From assembly GCF_003700275.1 (NCBI RefSeq), contig NZ_RBRE01000090.1:1-64000 (forward strand): a stretch of 64,000 nt of DNA, in the 5' to 3' direction. Source of the DNA: Pseudomonas cichorii. Lineage in GTDB: Bacteria > Pseudomonadota > Gammaproteobacteria > Pseudomonadales > Pseudomonadaceae. Shown here in pieces: positions 8,701 to 16,692 of the stretch. The number at the start of each line of letters is the position of its first letter. Within the stretch, counting starts at the first letter, position 1. The translations under genes and the position numbers were made by a program. Below the pieces are notes generated by a model, which was given only the letters and a program-made list of their open reading frames with translations, did not search any database and was not told where the DNA came from.

Positions 8701-9695
8701 CCGGTCAGGCCAGCCTTCGGCTTGGCGCCACGGCCGGTTGCGCCTTCGTCGCGAATCTCGCCACCGGAACCGGTCGATGCACCCGGGAACGGAGCAATGG
8801 CGGTCGGGTGGTTGTGCGTCTCGACTTTCATCAGGATATGCACAGGCTCCTGCACCGCGCCGTACTGGCGGGTTTCAGGATCCGGGAAGAAACGTCCGGC
8901 CACGTTACCGACGATCACCGAAGCGTTGTCCTTATAAGCAGACAGAACGCCTTCGCTGTGCATCTGGTAGGTGTTCTTGATCATGCCGAACAGGCTTTTT
9001 TCCTGGCTTTGACCGTCGATATCCCAACTGGCGTTGAAGATCTTGTGACGGCAATGCTCGGAGTTGGCCTGGGCGAACATCATCAGTTCGATGTCGTGAG
9101 GGTTGCGCCCCAGACCATTGAAGCTGGTGACCAGATAGTCGATTTCGTCTTCAGCAAGGGCCAGGCCCAGCTCGACGTTGGCTTTTTCCAGTGCGGCGCG
9201 ACCGCCACCGAGGATATCCACGGCAGTCAGCGGCCTTGGTTCGGCATGGCTGAACAGACCGGCGGCCTGTTCGAGGTTGTCCAGAACCAGCTGGGTCATG
9301 CGGTCATGCAGGCTGTCGGCAATTGCCTGAGCCTCGACATCGCTGAACTGGCCTTCTACATAGAAGGCAATACCACGCTCCAGGCGCTGGATCTTGGCCA
9401 GGCCACAGTTGCGGGCGATATCGCTGGCCTTGCTCGACCATGGCGAAATAGTGCCAAAACGTGGCAACACCAGGAACAGACGACCGCTCGGCTCTTGAAC
9501 CGGCACGCTTGGGCCGTATTTCAGAAGACGGTCGAGAACCTGCTGTTCTTCGCTGGACAGAACGCCAGTGACGTCAGCGAAGTGAGCGAATTCAGCGTAC
9601 AAGCCACTGACAGCTGAAACCTTTTGTTTCAGTTGTTCTAGTAATTTGCTGTGGCGGAAGGCAGAAAGGGCAGGAGCACCGCGCAGGATCAACAT
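5799..9695 (-). CDS. purL: Phosphoribosylformylglycinamidine synthase (FGAM synthetase)
   Basis: PurL converts FGAR, glutamine and ATP to FGAM, the fourth step of purine synthesis. The 1298-residue product has the large gammaproteobacterial layout: an N-terminal PurS-like part, two AIRS-like halves (with EVETHNHPTAIAPFPGA-type and HDVGAGGLSN segments) and a C-terminal glutamine amidotransferase with the nucleophile in LGVCNGCQML. ATG 9695 (MLILRGAP) is used; an upstream ATG in frame would add 15 residues not typical of the family. It is divergent from mltF. Confidence 0.97.
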   Translation of the reverse strand: MLILRGAPALSAFRHSKLLEQLKQKVSAVSGLYAEFAHFADVTGVLSSEEQQVLDRLLKYGPSVPVQEPSGRLFLVLPRFGTISPWSSKASDIARNCGLAKIQRLERGIAFYVEGQFSDVEAQAIADSLHDRMTQLVLDNLEQAAGLFSHAEPRPLTAVDILGGGRAALEKANVELGLALAEDEIDYLVTSFNGLGRNPHDIELMMFAQANSEHCRHKIFNASWDIDGQSQEKSLFGMIKNTYQMHSEGVLSAYKDNASVIVGNVAGRFFPDPETRQYGAVQEPVHILMKVETHNHPTAIAPFPGASTGSGGEIRDEGATGRGAKPKAGLTGFTVSNLQIPGFVQPWEVPYGKPERIVTALDIMIEGPLGGAAFNNEFGRPALTGYFRTFEQSISTPHGDEVRGYHKPIMLAGGMGNIRAEHVQKGEIEVGSKLIVLGGPAMLIGLGGGAASSMATGTSSADLDFASVQRENPEMERRCQEVIDRCWQLGDRNPISFIHDVGAGGLSNAFPELVNDGGRGGRFELRNVPNDEPGMAPLEIWSNESQERYVLAVSATDFERFKAICERERCPFAVVGEATAEPQLTVTDSHFGNSPVDMPLEVLLGKAPRMHRSVEREAEQGDDFDPSTLSIEDSVQRVLRHPAVASKSFLITIGDRSITGLVARDQMVGPWQVPVADCAVTATSFDVNTGEAMAMGERTPLALLDAPASGRMAIGETLTNIAASRIEKLSDIKLSANWMSAAGHPGEDARLYDTVKAVGMELCPELGLTIPVGKDSMSMKTRWSDEGTEKSVTSPLSLIVTGFAPVSDIRKTLTPELRMDKGETDLILIDLGRGQNRMGASILSQVHGKLGRVAPDVDDAEDLKAFFAVIQGLNADGHLLAYHDRSDGGLLVSVLEMAFAGHCGLNLYLDSLAETSAELASILFNEELGAVIQVRQDATPLVLAQFSAAGLEDCVSVIGKPVNNDEVAISFAGESVFSGQRRLLQRQWSETSYQIQRLRDNAECADQEFDALLEEDNPGLTVKLGFDVNDDIAAPYIKKGVRPQVAVLREQGVNGQVEMAAAFDRAGFNAIDVHMSDILAGRVDLNDFKGMVACGGFSYGDVLGAGEGWAKSALFNSRARDAFQGFFERTDSFTLGVCNGCQMLSNLHELIPGSEFWPHFVRNRSEQFEARVAMVQIQESPSIFLQGMAGSRMPIAIAHGEGHAEFQHDDALLEADISGTVALRFVDNHGKVTETYPANPNGSPRGIGGMTTRDGRVTIMMPHPERVFRAVQNSWRPEEWSEDGAWMRMFRNARVWVN

Positions 9696-9908
9696 CTTCG
9701 GGACAGCCTCGGGAAGGGGGTGTGCTTTGAGGCCACGCATTCTAGCCTAAAGCGGCCCTTTGAGCACTCAAAACGGCGACCCTGAATGTGCCCGAATGTC
9801 GCTTCTTTGCAGAAAACACCTTCTTTTTTCGCAAAATACCCTCTCCTATCAGACACAAGCCTTGCTGTCGAGATATGGCGGCACCGGTGCTTTGCGTATA
9901 CTGCACCG

Positions 9909-11393
9909 ATGTTCTCCCTAGCAGATTTCCGCCCTCGTTGCGCCAGATGGCTCATCGCAACCGGACTCTTCCTGATGCTCAGCGCCTGTGTGGATAAACC
10001 CAGCACACTGGAGCGAGTCAAGGAGGATGGCGTTCTGCGCGTTGTCACCCGTAACAGCCCCGCCACTTATTTCCAGGATCGCAACGGTGAAACCGGCTTC
10101 GAGTATGAGCTGGTCAAGCGTTTTGCCGAAGATCTGGGCGTAGAACTCAAGATCGAAACCGCCGACAACCTGGACGACCTGTTCGAGCAGTTGAACAAGC
10201 CGGGCGGCCCTGTGCTGGCGGCTGCCGGGCTGATCGATACCGTTGAGCGCAAGCAACAGGCGCGCTTCTCGCATCCTTATCTGGAAGTCACGCCACAGGT
10301 TGTCTACCGCAACGGCCAGTCACGCCCTACCGACACCGGCGATCTGGCAGGCAAGCGCATCATGGTGCTCAAGGGCAGCAGTCATGCCGAACAACTCGCG
10401 GCTCTCAAGGCACAGAATCCCGGCCTGGAATATGAAGAGTCGGATGCCGTCGAAGTGGTCGACCTGCTGCGCATGGTCGATGAAGGCCAGATCGACCTGA
10501 CACTGGTCGACTCCAACGAACTGGCCATGAACCAGGTCTACTTCCCCAACGTGCGCGTGGCCTTCGACCTGGGCGAAGCCCGGGAACAGCGCTGGGCCGT
10601 GGCACCGGGCGAAGACAACAGCCTGCTGAACGAAATCAACGCCTATCTGGACAAGGTTGAAAAGAACGGCACCCTGCAGCGTCTCAAGGACCGTTACTAC
10701 GGCCACGTCGATGTTCTGGGCTATGTGGGCGCCTATACCTTCGCCCAGCACCTGCAGGAACGCCTGCCCAAATACGAAAAACACTTCCAGGCCTCGGCCA
10801 AGAAAGAGCAGGTCGACTGGAGACTGCTGGCCGCCATCGGTTATCAGGAATCGCTATGGCAGCCCACTGTCACCTCCAAGACCGGCGTTCGCGGCCTGAT
10901 GATGCTGACCCAGAACACCGCACAGGCCATGGGCGTGACCAACCGGCTCGACGCCAAGCAAAGCATTCAGGGTGGGGCCAAGTACTTCGCCTACGTCAAA
11001 GATCAACTGGATGAAGAGATACAAGAGCCAGATCGTACCTGGCTGGCTCTCGCTTCCTACAACGTTGGCGGCGGTCACCTTGAAGATGCCCGCAAACTGG
11101 CCGAGAACGAAGGGCTGGACCCCAACAAATGGCTGGACGTGAAAAAGATGCTGCCCCGCCTGTCCCAGAAGAAGTGGTACAGCAAGACCCGCTATGGCTA
11201 TGCCCGCGGCGGCGAACCGGTGCATTTTGTCGCCAACATCCGCCGCTACTACGACATTCTGACCTGGGTCACGCAGCCACAACTGGAAGGCAATCAGGTG
11301 GCAGAAAGCAATCTGCATGCACCCGGCGTCGACAAGACCAAGCCCACTCAAACACCACAGGCCGATGAGCAGAAACAGACGCCGGCACTCTGA
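9909..11393 (+). CDS. mltF: Membrane-bound lytic murein transglycosylase F
   Basis: MltF cleaves peptidoglycan glycan strands to give 1,6-anhydro ends. The 494-residue precursor has an N-terminal lipoprotein signal with lipobox LSAC, then a periplasmic solute-binding domain (ERVKEDGVLRVVTRNSP onward) that regulates activity, then an SLT domain with the catalytic glutamate in GYQESLWQP. ATG 9909 precedes the signal peptide; a longer upstream frame lacks such character. It converges on tadA with only 12 bases between stops. Confidence 0.94.
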   Translation: MFSLADFRPRCARWLIATGLFLMLSACVDKPSTLERVKEDGVLRVVTRNSPATYFQDRNGETGFEYELVKRFAEDLGVELKIETADNLDDLFEQLNKPGGPVLAAAGLIDTVERKQQARFSHPYLEVTPQVVYRNGQSRPTDTGDLAGKRIMVLKGSSHAEQLAALKAQNPGLEYEESDAVEVVDLLRMVDEGQIDLTLVDSNELAMNQVYFPNVRVAFDLGEAREQRWAVAPGEDNSLLNEINAYLDKVEKNGTLQRLKDRYYGHVDVLGYVGAYTFAQHLQERLPKYEKHFQASAKKEQVDWRLLAAIGYQESLWQPTVTSKTGVRGLMMLTQNTAQAMGVTNRLDAKQSIQGGAKYFAYVKDQLDEEIQEPDRTWLALASYNVGGGHLEDARKLAENEGLDPNKWLDVKKMLPRLSQKKWYSKTRYGYARGGEPVHFVANIRRYYDILTWVTQPQLEGNQVAESNLHAPGVDKTKPTQTPQADEQKQTPAL

Positions 11394-11405
11394 CCGACGC
11401 CAAGC

Positions 11406-11894
11406 CTAGCCCTTGCTCGCAGCCCGGCGCATTCTGAAGAACTCGCTCAACATCGTCCCGCACTCCTCCGCCAGCACGCCGCCTTCATACAACACTCGAT
11501 GGTTGAGAAATCCCTGGGTGAAAAACTGCCCCTGGCTTTGCACAATACCTGCCTTGGGTTCCAGCGCACCGTAAACCACACGGGCCACACGCGAGTGAAC
11601 GATCAGCCCCGCGCACATGCTGCATGGCTCCAGCGTCACGTACAGCGTACTGCCGGGCAGGCGATAGTTATCGAGTGCCCTGGCCGCATCGCGGATGGCG
11701 ACCATCTCGGCATGGGCGCTGGGATCGCTGCCGCTGATCGGGCAGTTATAGCCACGGCCAATGATCGCGCCATCCTGCACCAGCACCGCTCCCACCGGCA
11801 CTTCGCCCAGCCGCGCACCTTCGGCAGCCAGCGCCAGCGCTTCGCGCATGAAATCCTGATCGCGACTGCGATCGATGATCGGTGGCTGACGCAT
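11406..11894 (-). CDS. tadA: tRNA-specific adenosine deaminase
   Basis: TadA deaminates A34 to inosine in tRNA-Arg(ACG) and is normally essential. The 162-residue protein has the zinc-deaminase motif H61-A-E63 (proton shuttle glutamate) and P-C91-S-M-C94. ATG 11894 is used because it overlaps the stop of the multicopper oxidase gene as ATGA, indicating translational coupling, and gives the usual length. Confidence 0.94.
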   Translation of the reverse strand: MRQPPIIDRSRDQDFMREALALAAEGARLGEVPVGAVLVQDGAIIGRGYNCPISGSDPSAHAEMVAIRDAARALDNYRLPGSTLYVTLEPCSMCAGLIVHSRVARVVYGALEPKAGIVQSQGQFFTQGFLNHRVLYEGGVLAEECGTMLSEFFRMRRAASKG

Positions 11895-13267
11895 CAGGAA
11901 ACCTCTATCGCGGCCATGAGCCCGGTTTCCATGTGATCGATCACATGGCAGTGGAACATCCACACACCGGGATTATCCGCGACCAGCGCAACCCGCGCCC
12001 GCTCATTGCGGCCCAGCAGGAAGGTATCGGTGAAGTACGGGATGATTTTGCGGCGATTGGAAGCGATCACCTTGAAACTCATGCCATGCAAATGGATCGG
12101 GTGCTGGTACTGAGTCATGTTCTTCAACTCGAAGATGTAACTCTTGCCCAACTGCAGCCGGGCGATAGGCCGGTCCGCGCAGGTCTTGTCGGTGATGTCC
12201 CAGGCCTCGCCGTTGATCTGCCAGAGGCTCGGCGGCTTGCCATTGTCGGTATTGACCGACATGGAGCCGACCCACTCGAAGTTGAAATTGATCTTCTCGG
12301 CATTATCCAGATCCGGCTCGGCAATCGGATTGGCCGGCAACTCGGGCGGCCACTGGCCTGGCGCATCGTTATTGGCCACCGAACGGAACGTCCCCAGGCG
12401 TACCGGACCGTTGCGCAAGGCAATTTCCTCGCCCGCAGCCGGTGCCTTGATGGCCAGACAGATACGCATGCCCGGCCCTAACCAGTATTCCTCACCGAAC
12501 GGACGAGGCGTGACCGGATTGCCATCCAGCGCATAGATCTGCGCTTCGGCGTCCGGCAGGTTGAGGCGATAGGTCACGGTGTTGTCGAGATTGAGCAGGC
12601 GCACCCGGGTAATCTGCCCGGCAGGCAGATCGATGACCGCCTGCGCAATGCCGTTCAGTGTCGAGAGCCGCCCCGCCGTCCCTTCACGGGCCGCTTCGCG
12701 CAGAACACTGAACTCGGTAAAAGCGCCCTCTTCGTCCACATGCCAGCTTTTCAGGTTGACCGTGCGCTCGTGCAGGAAACCCGTGGGTTCGCGCTCTTCG
12801 ACAATCAGCGGCCCTACCAGCCCGCGCCCCAGCTCTTCGCTGCTGCTGACGTGCGGGTGATACCAGTAGCTGCCGGCATCCTGCACCAGAAACTTGTAAT
12901 CGAAATACTCGCCCGGCTTGACCGGCAACTGCGACACATAAGGCACGCCGTCCATTTCCAGCGGCAAGCGGATACCGTGCCAGTGAATGGTGGTTTCGAC
13001 CGGTAGCTGGTTGATGAAGCGCAACCGCAGCCACTCGCCCTGACGCACACGCAACTCGGTACCCGGCGCAGAACCGCCAAACGCCCAGGCCGGCGTCTTG
13101 TGCCCGGCAACCAGTTCGACATCCAGCGGCGCAGCAATCAACTCGAAATCATGCCCTTCGCCCGGCCCACGCCGGCCCAGCCAGTAACGCGAAGCCCCAC
13201 CCGCGCCCAGCCCCACAACGGCAAGACCGACCAGGCCTCCGAGTATTTGTCGACGGGTAAAGGACAT
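11894..13267 (-). CDS. Multicopper oxidase with Tat signal
   Basis: The 457-residue protein begins with a twin-arginine signal (SFTRRQILGGL) and is exported folded to the periplasm. All four copper-binding motifs are visible in order: HWHG, HPHV, HPIHLHG and HCHVIDHMETG, the last providing the type 1 copper ligands. It belongs to the CueO/laccase-like group that oxidises cuprous ion or phenols; there is no long methionine-rich insert, so a strict CueO role is not shown. It overlaps tadA. Confidence 0.92.
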   Translation of the reverse strand: MSFTRRQILGGLVGLAVVGLGAGGASRYWLGRRGPGEGHDFELIAAPLDVELVAGHKTPAWAFGGSAPGTELRVRQGEWLRLRFINQLPVETTIHWHGIRLPLEMDGVPYVSQLPVKPGEYFDYKFLVQDAGSYWYHPHVSSSEELGRGLVGPLIVEEREPTGFLHERTVNLKSWHVDEEGAFTEFSVLREAAREGTAGRLSTLNGIAQAVIDLPAGQITRVRLLNLDNTVTYRLNLPDAEAQIYALDGNPVTPRPFGEEYWLGPGMRICLAIKAPAAGEEIALRNGPVRLGTFRSVANNDAPGQWPPELPANPIAEPDLDNAEKINFNFEWVGSMSVNTDNGKPPSLWQINGEAWDITDKTCADRPIARLQLGKSYIFELKNMTQYQHPIHLHGMSFKVIASNRRKIIPYFTDTFLLGRNERARVALVADNPGVWMFHCHVIDHMETGLMAAIEVS

Positions 13268-13372
13268 GAAACAAACACCTCAAAAACGACTGCGGGATGC
13301 ACCTGAGAGCAGATGCGAGGGGCGAATACGATACACGTGCGGATGAGAAACAGTAAGGTCAGAGCAAGTGGC

Positions 13373-14098
13373 TCACGTGATCCGATAACCTCTGCGCTCA
13401 TCGAACTGCTCATACTTTTGCGAGACGGATGGATCGCTGAATGCTCCCTCAACCGTATTAGAGGAAGCGACTCCATCAAGGCCTTGAATGGATTGAATGG
13501 CCATCCCCCAGCGAGCTGGCTCAAGAGGCGGCTTTATGAAGGCTTTCAAATAATCGTCCAGAATACCTTTATCGGGTGTTTCGATTTCCCCACTCAACGC
13601 CGAAAGGTATGCCGACTTGCAGGTGCCGCCCCAATCAATCGAGAAACCTGCACGATGACACAGCACAGTGTGGACAGTGAGCATAGTGCGACCATTGCCA
13701 TCGAGAAAAGGATGCCCATAAGCGAACAACCCCATGACCAGGCCGGGAGACTCCTTGAGAGTCACACCATCCTGAGCAAGGCGCAGACCTTCCTCCACAG
13801 CTCTTTGAGCATCCCGAGGGTGACAGAACAGCGTGTCGGCTTTTGAAATAGCAATATCGGGCGCTACCCGCATTCGGTCCTGCCCGGCCCAAGGGTAGAA
13901 ATCACCAAACAATATCTTGTGAACCTGAAGAAAATCGCTGTAGCCAATAACGCGGCGCCCTGCGAGATAAGTCATGGCATCCGAGAGGTTTGCAGTAAAC
14001 AGATTGTGCTCAAGACGCTTCACAATATTGGGGTTTTTCTCCCCTTCGTAATTTCGCAGATAGCCCTTGTCTTCAAAGTCCTTGAAAGGATCAAACAC
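13373..14098 (-). CDS. Fic-domain protein, candidate toxin
   Basis: The 241-residue protein has the Fic core: FGDFYPWAGQDR (residues 65-75) and the active-site loop HPFLDGNGRTML at 129-140, with catalytic H129. Fic enzymes transfer AMP or other phosphate-containing groups to target proteins. The consensus HxFx(D/E)GNGRxxR ends in arginine, but here that position is leucine, which may alter nucleotide handling. I see no clear inhibitory S/TxxxE(G/N) motif in it or its partner. It starts with GTG inside the end of the DUF6088 gene (8-base overlap), as in toxin-antitoxin pairs. Confidence 0.85.
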   Translation of the reverse strand: MFDPFKDFEDKGYLRNYEGEKNPNIVKRLEHNLFTANLSDAMTYLAGRRVIGYSDFLQVHKILFGDFYPWAGQDRMRVAPDIAISKADTLFCHPRDAQRAVEEGLRLAQDGVTLKESPGLVMGLFAYGHPFLDGNGRTMLTVHTVLCHRAGFSIDWGGTCKSAYLSALSGEIETPDKGILDDYLKAFIKPPLEPARWGMAIQSIQGLDGVASSNTVEGAFSDPSVSQKYEQFDERRGYRIT

Positions 14099-14789
14099 TC
14101 TCTTTCTCCCTCAAATAGTTGGTCAGCAATTTCCGCATCTCACTGCCCGTGACTTTGTTCTGTTTTCTCAAGGCAATGACCAATTGCTCTACAGGATCTG
14201 TGTCTACATCGTCATCTGCCAACCTGGACACATTCTCGGCCCACTCGTCCGCGTAGGTTTTCACATAGGAAACCTCAAAGCTCTCGGCAAGCTTCACGAC
14301 ATAATGGCCAACACCGGTCGTAGGAATGTTCAAATCACCGGTCTTCAAATCACGCAGACTTGTGCCTGAACACTCTGCAGGAGGCACCTGGCCATAAATG
14401 TAAACTACCGATCTTTCACCTATAGACAGCTTGCGACGTATACGCCGACGACCGGAAATACAGATTTCTACGGGGCTGTCGGAAGAGACTTCCGACACTG
14501 CTCTATACAGGTTTGTAGTGGGGACCCAGGCATGGTGACCCAACCTGCCAAGAGCCTCCAATGCCAGACGCTCAAGGTCTTGAACAGGAGTGATGGCGCC
14601 TGTGGCTGGCTCCCTGAAGGACTTGGCATAAACGCCTTGTCCCATCTGGACAAGCTCTCCCTGCTTCTGCAAGCGGGAAAGCACAAGTGAAACCTGGGAG
14701 CGACTGCCCAGATCAGAGATATCGGCTCGCAGAACGATGCTGCCCGAACTATGACTGATGGCCCTGCGCACTTTCTCTTCAAGGGTCAT
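14091..14789 (-). CDS. DUF6088 / AbiEi-like winged-helix protein, candidate antitoxin
   Basis: The 232-residue protein has an N-terminal winged-helix part (RADISDLGSRSQVSLVLSRL, then LVQMGQGVYAK) and a C-terminal part resembling DUF6088 and AbiEi antitoxins, which repress their own promoter. ATG 14789 is preferred over the ATG at 14795 because GGGAGG lies at a normal distance only from the former. Coupled to the downstream Fic gene by overlap. The AbiEi-like reading is from recalled family sequences, not a search. Confidence 0.7.
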   Translation of the reverse strand: MTLEEKVRRAISHSSGSIVLRADISDLGSRSQVSLVLSRLQKQGELVQMGQGVYAKSFREPATGAITPVQDLERLALEALGRLGHHAWVPTTNLYRAVSEVSSDSPVEICISGRRRIRRKLSIGERSVVYIYGQVPPAECSGTSLRDLKTGDLNIPTTGVGHYVVKLAESFEVSYVKTYADEWAENVSRLADDDVDTDPVEQLVIALRKQNKVTGSEMRKLLTNYLREKESV

Positions 14790-14946
14790 GCACATACCTC
14801 CCGAAACCGAATGGCAATTTTACCACCATCAGAAACAAGCGTCCTCTTCCCAAAAGGCTGACGTGGCGGAGTCAATTGATAGCCTCCCATACCCAGATCT
14901 CCCGAAATAAACCGGCTAAAAACGCACTTTGATACTGCACTCAATA

Positions 14947-14963
14947 CAAACGATTCTCGTTTG
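14947..14963. promoter_or_regulatory. Fur-box-like palindrome upstream of the fecI-type gene
   Basis: CAAACGA and TCGTTTG form a perfect 7-base inverted repeat around TTC, with the centre ACGATTCTCGT resembling the GATAATGATAATCATTATC Fur consensus. It lies about 45 bases before the sigma-factor start, where iron repression of FecI-type genes is usual. The assignment is by resemblance only. Confidence 0.5.
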
Positions 14964-15007
14964 TGATATTTTCCCGCGCTCGCTTGCATGCCCGTCAAGG
15001 TAGCTTT

Positions 15008-15505
15008 ATGTCCGGTTCAGATCTCAAGGCGCTCTATCTCGCCCATCGTGAAGAAATTCAGGATTATCTGGATCGTCGTTTGCGTTGCAAGGAGACCGCT
15101 GCCGACCTGACTCAGGACACCTTCATCCGCCTGTCCGAGCAGATGGGCCGCACGCGAATAGAAAACTTCCGTGCCTATCTGTTTTCCAGTGCACGCAATC
15201 TGTTTATCGACCACACCCGACGCCAGGAGCATCGCAAGAGCGAGCCTCTGGAAGTGCAGGACCTGAGCAGCGCCGGGCAGAAAACGCCAACGCTGGAGCG
15301 GACTGCCATCGCCAATCAGCAACTGGCGACCTTGAACCGGGTGATTCAAGACATGCCTGCGCCCTGTCGTGAAGTGTTTCTGATGGTGCGGGTTGAAGGT
15401 CTGACCTACGCGGAGATTGGCGAACGGCTCGGAATTTCGCCGAAAACCGCCTATAGCCGCATGGTCAAGGCCCTGGAGTTATTGAAACTCGGCATGTCCC
15501 GGTGA
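15008..15505 (+). CDS. FecI-family extracytoplasmic-function sigma factor
   Basis: The 165-residue protein has sigma-70 region 2 (DLTQDTFIRLSEQMG ... ARNLFIDHTRRQEHRKSE) and region 4 (PCREVFLMVRVEGLTYAEIG). The size and sequence match iron-starvation ECF sigma factors. It should direct RNA polymerase to the promoter of the TonB receptor downstream when the ligand is bound. ATG 15008 is chosen because sigma region 2 follows directly; AAGGTAGC is upstream. It is first of a sigma / regulator / receptor trio in the same direction. Confidence 0.9.
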   Translation: MSGSDLKALYLAHREEIQDYLDRRLRCKETAADLTQDTFIRLSEQMGRTRIENFRAYLFSSARNLFIDHTRRQEHRKSEPLEVQDLSSAGQKTPTLERTAIANQQLATLNRVIQDMPAPCREVFLMVRVEGLTYAEIGERLGISPKTAYSRMVKALELLKLGMSR

Positions 15506-15604
15506 ATGTTGCACTTGCCTGTATCGGCCTGAACAGCCGACTTATATGCGCAGGCTGGATTACAATAACCCGCCAGTCTTCTTTGCCGTTGAATTGATCA
15601 GCCC

Positions 15605-16570
15605 ATGAATTGCGAACCGCCCCACTTCGATTCATCCGCACGTCGGACAGGTGATGTAGATCACCAGGCCAGCGCCTGGTTTGCGTTGATGCATGGCGGC
15701 TCGCCGACCCAGGCCGAGCGCGACGAGCTGGCAAGCTGGCTCGCTGCGGCACCCGAACATGCGCAGGCCTATGCGCAACTGGAAAGTCTGTGGGCGGCAT
15801 CGGCGCAATTGCTGCAACCCGCTGCGCCCGTCGCGCCCGTCCGCCTCTCGCGACGCCGCTTTGTCGGTTTGGGAGTAGCCGCCAGCGCGGTGGCAGTTAC
15901 GACTGGCGCAACGGGTTTATGGCTCAAGGGGATGGGCTCGCCCTTTGCCGACGTGCGCACCGCCGTGGGCGAGCGCCGCACGGTAAAACTGCCGGATGGA
16001 TCGAGCGTCGACCTGGCCGGTAACACGGCCCTGAATCTGGACTTTTCAGCTAACCGACGCTCGGTGGAGCTGCTTCAGGGCGAAGCCTTCTTCAACGTGG
16101 TTGCGGGCGCTGCCGGTGAGTTCGGCGTCACAACCGAGGCAGGCCGGGTGCTGGCTGGCGAGGGCGAGTTCTGTCTGACCTGCGACAGCACAAGCACACG
16201 ACTGGCAGTCAGTCGCAAAACCGCGCGCGTGGTCACCGCCACACAGCAGACGGACCTGGGAGAGGGTCTGTCGTTGCGTTTCAGCGCCAGCCAGACCGGC
16301 AGCATTCAGCACGCAGAACTGGATCAGATACTCGCCTGGCGCAATGGCCGTTTGGCATTCTTCGACACCCCGCTGCTCACGGTGATCGATGAATTGCAGC
16401 GCTGGCGAGAGGGCAAGATCTTCATCATGGACAAGCAACTGGCTGCGCGCCGGGTCAGCCTGATCCTCAATCTGAACAAGCCCGAACAGATGCTCGACGT
16501 GCTGGCCCGCGCCCTGCCGGTGCGCACCACTCGCTATACCGATCTGGTTACCCTGATCTATCCCGTCTGA
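15605..16570 (+). CDS. FecR-family transmembrane sigma regulator
   Basis: The 321-residue protein has a DUF4880 anti-sigma head (HQASAWFALMHGGSPTQAER, ASWLAAAPEHAQAYAQLE), a membrane segment at about 86-108 and a periplasmic FecR domain (RTAVGERRTVKLPDGSSVDL). The membrane segment is preceded by RLSRRRFVGLG, a Tat-like twin-arginine motif known in some FecR-type proteins. It should pass the signal from the receptor's N-terminal domain to the sigma factor. It starts 99 bases after the sigma gene. Confidence 0.88.
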   Translation: MNCEPPHFDSSARRTGDVDHQASAWFALMHGGSPTQAERDELASWLAAAPEHAQAYAQLESLWAASAQLLQPAAPVAPVRLSRRRFVGLGVAASAVAVTTGATGLWLKGMGSPFADVRTAVGERRTVKLPDGSSVDLAGNTALNLDFSANRRSVELLQGEAFFNVVAGAAGEFGVTTEAGRVLAGEGEFCLTCDSTSTRLAVSRKTARVVTATQQTDLGEGLSLRFSASQTGSIQHAELDQILAWRNGRLAFFDTPLLTVIDELQRWREGKIFIMDKQLAARRVSLILNLNKPEQMLDVLARALPVRTTRYTDLVTLIYPV

Positions 16571-16692
16571 ACCGCAACAAGACCCAGCGCGCAAATAATT
16601 CACAACGCCATCAGGAATCGCGATTGCTCGTGCGTCTTAACGAGACTGATTGATATTCGCACGCTTGTGCACCTCTCGTAGGAACCACCTGA

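Noticed and set aside
5694..9617. 1307-codon open frame on the plus strand opposite purL
   Set aside because: It is the antisense shadow of a GC-rich gene: purL explains the region fully, and the plus-strand translation has low-complexity H/R/Q/V composition with no family resemblance.
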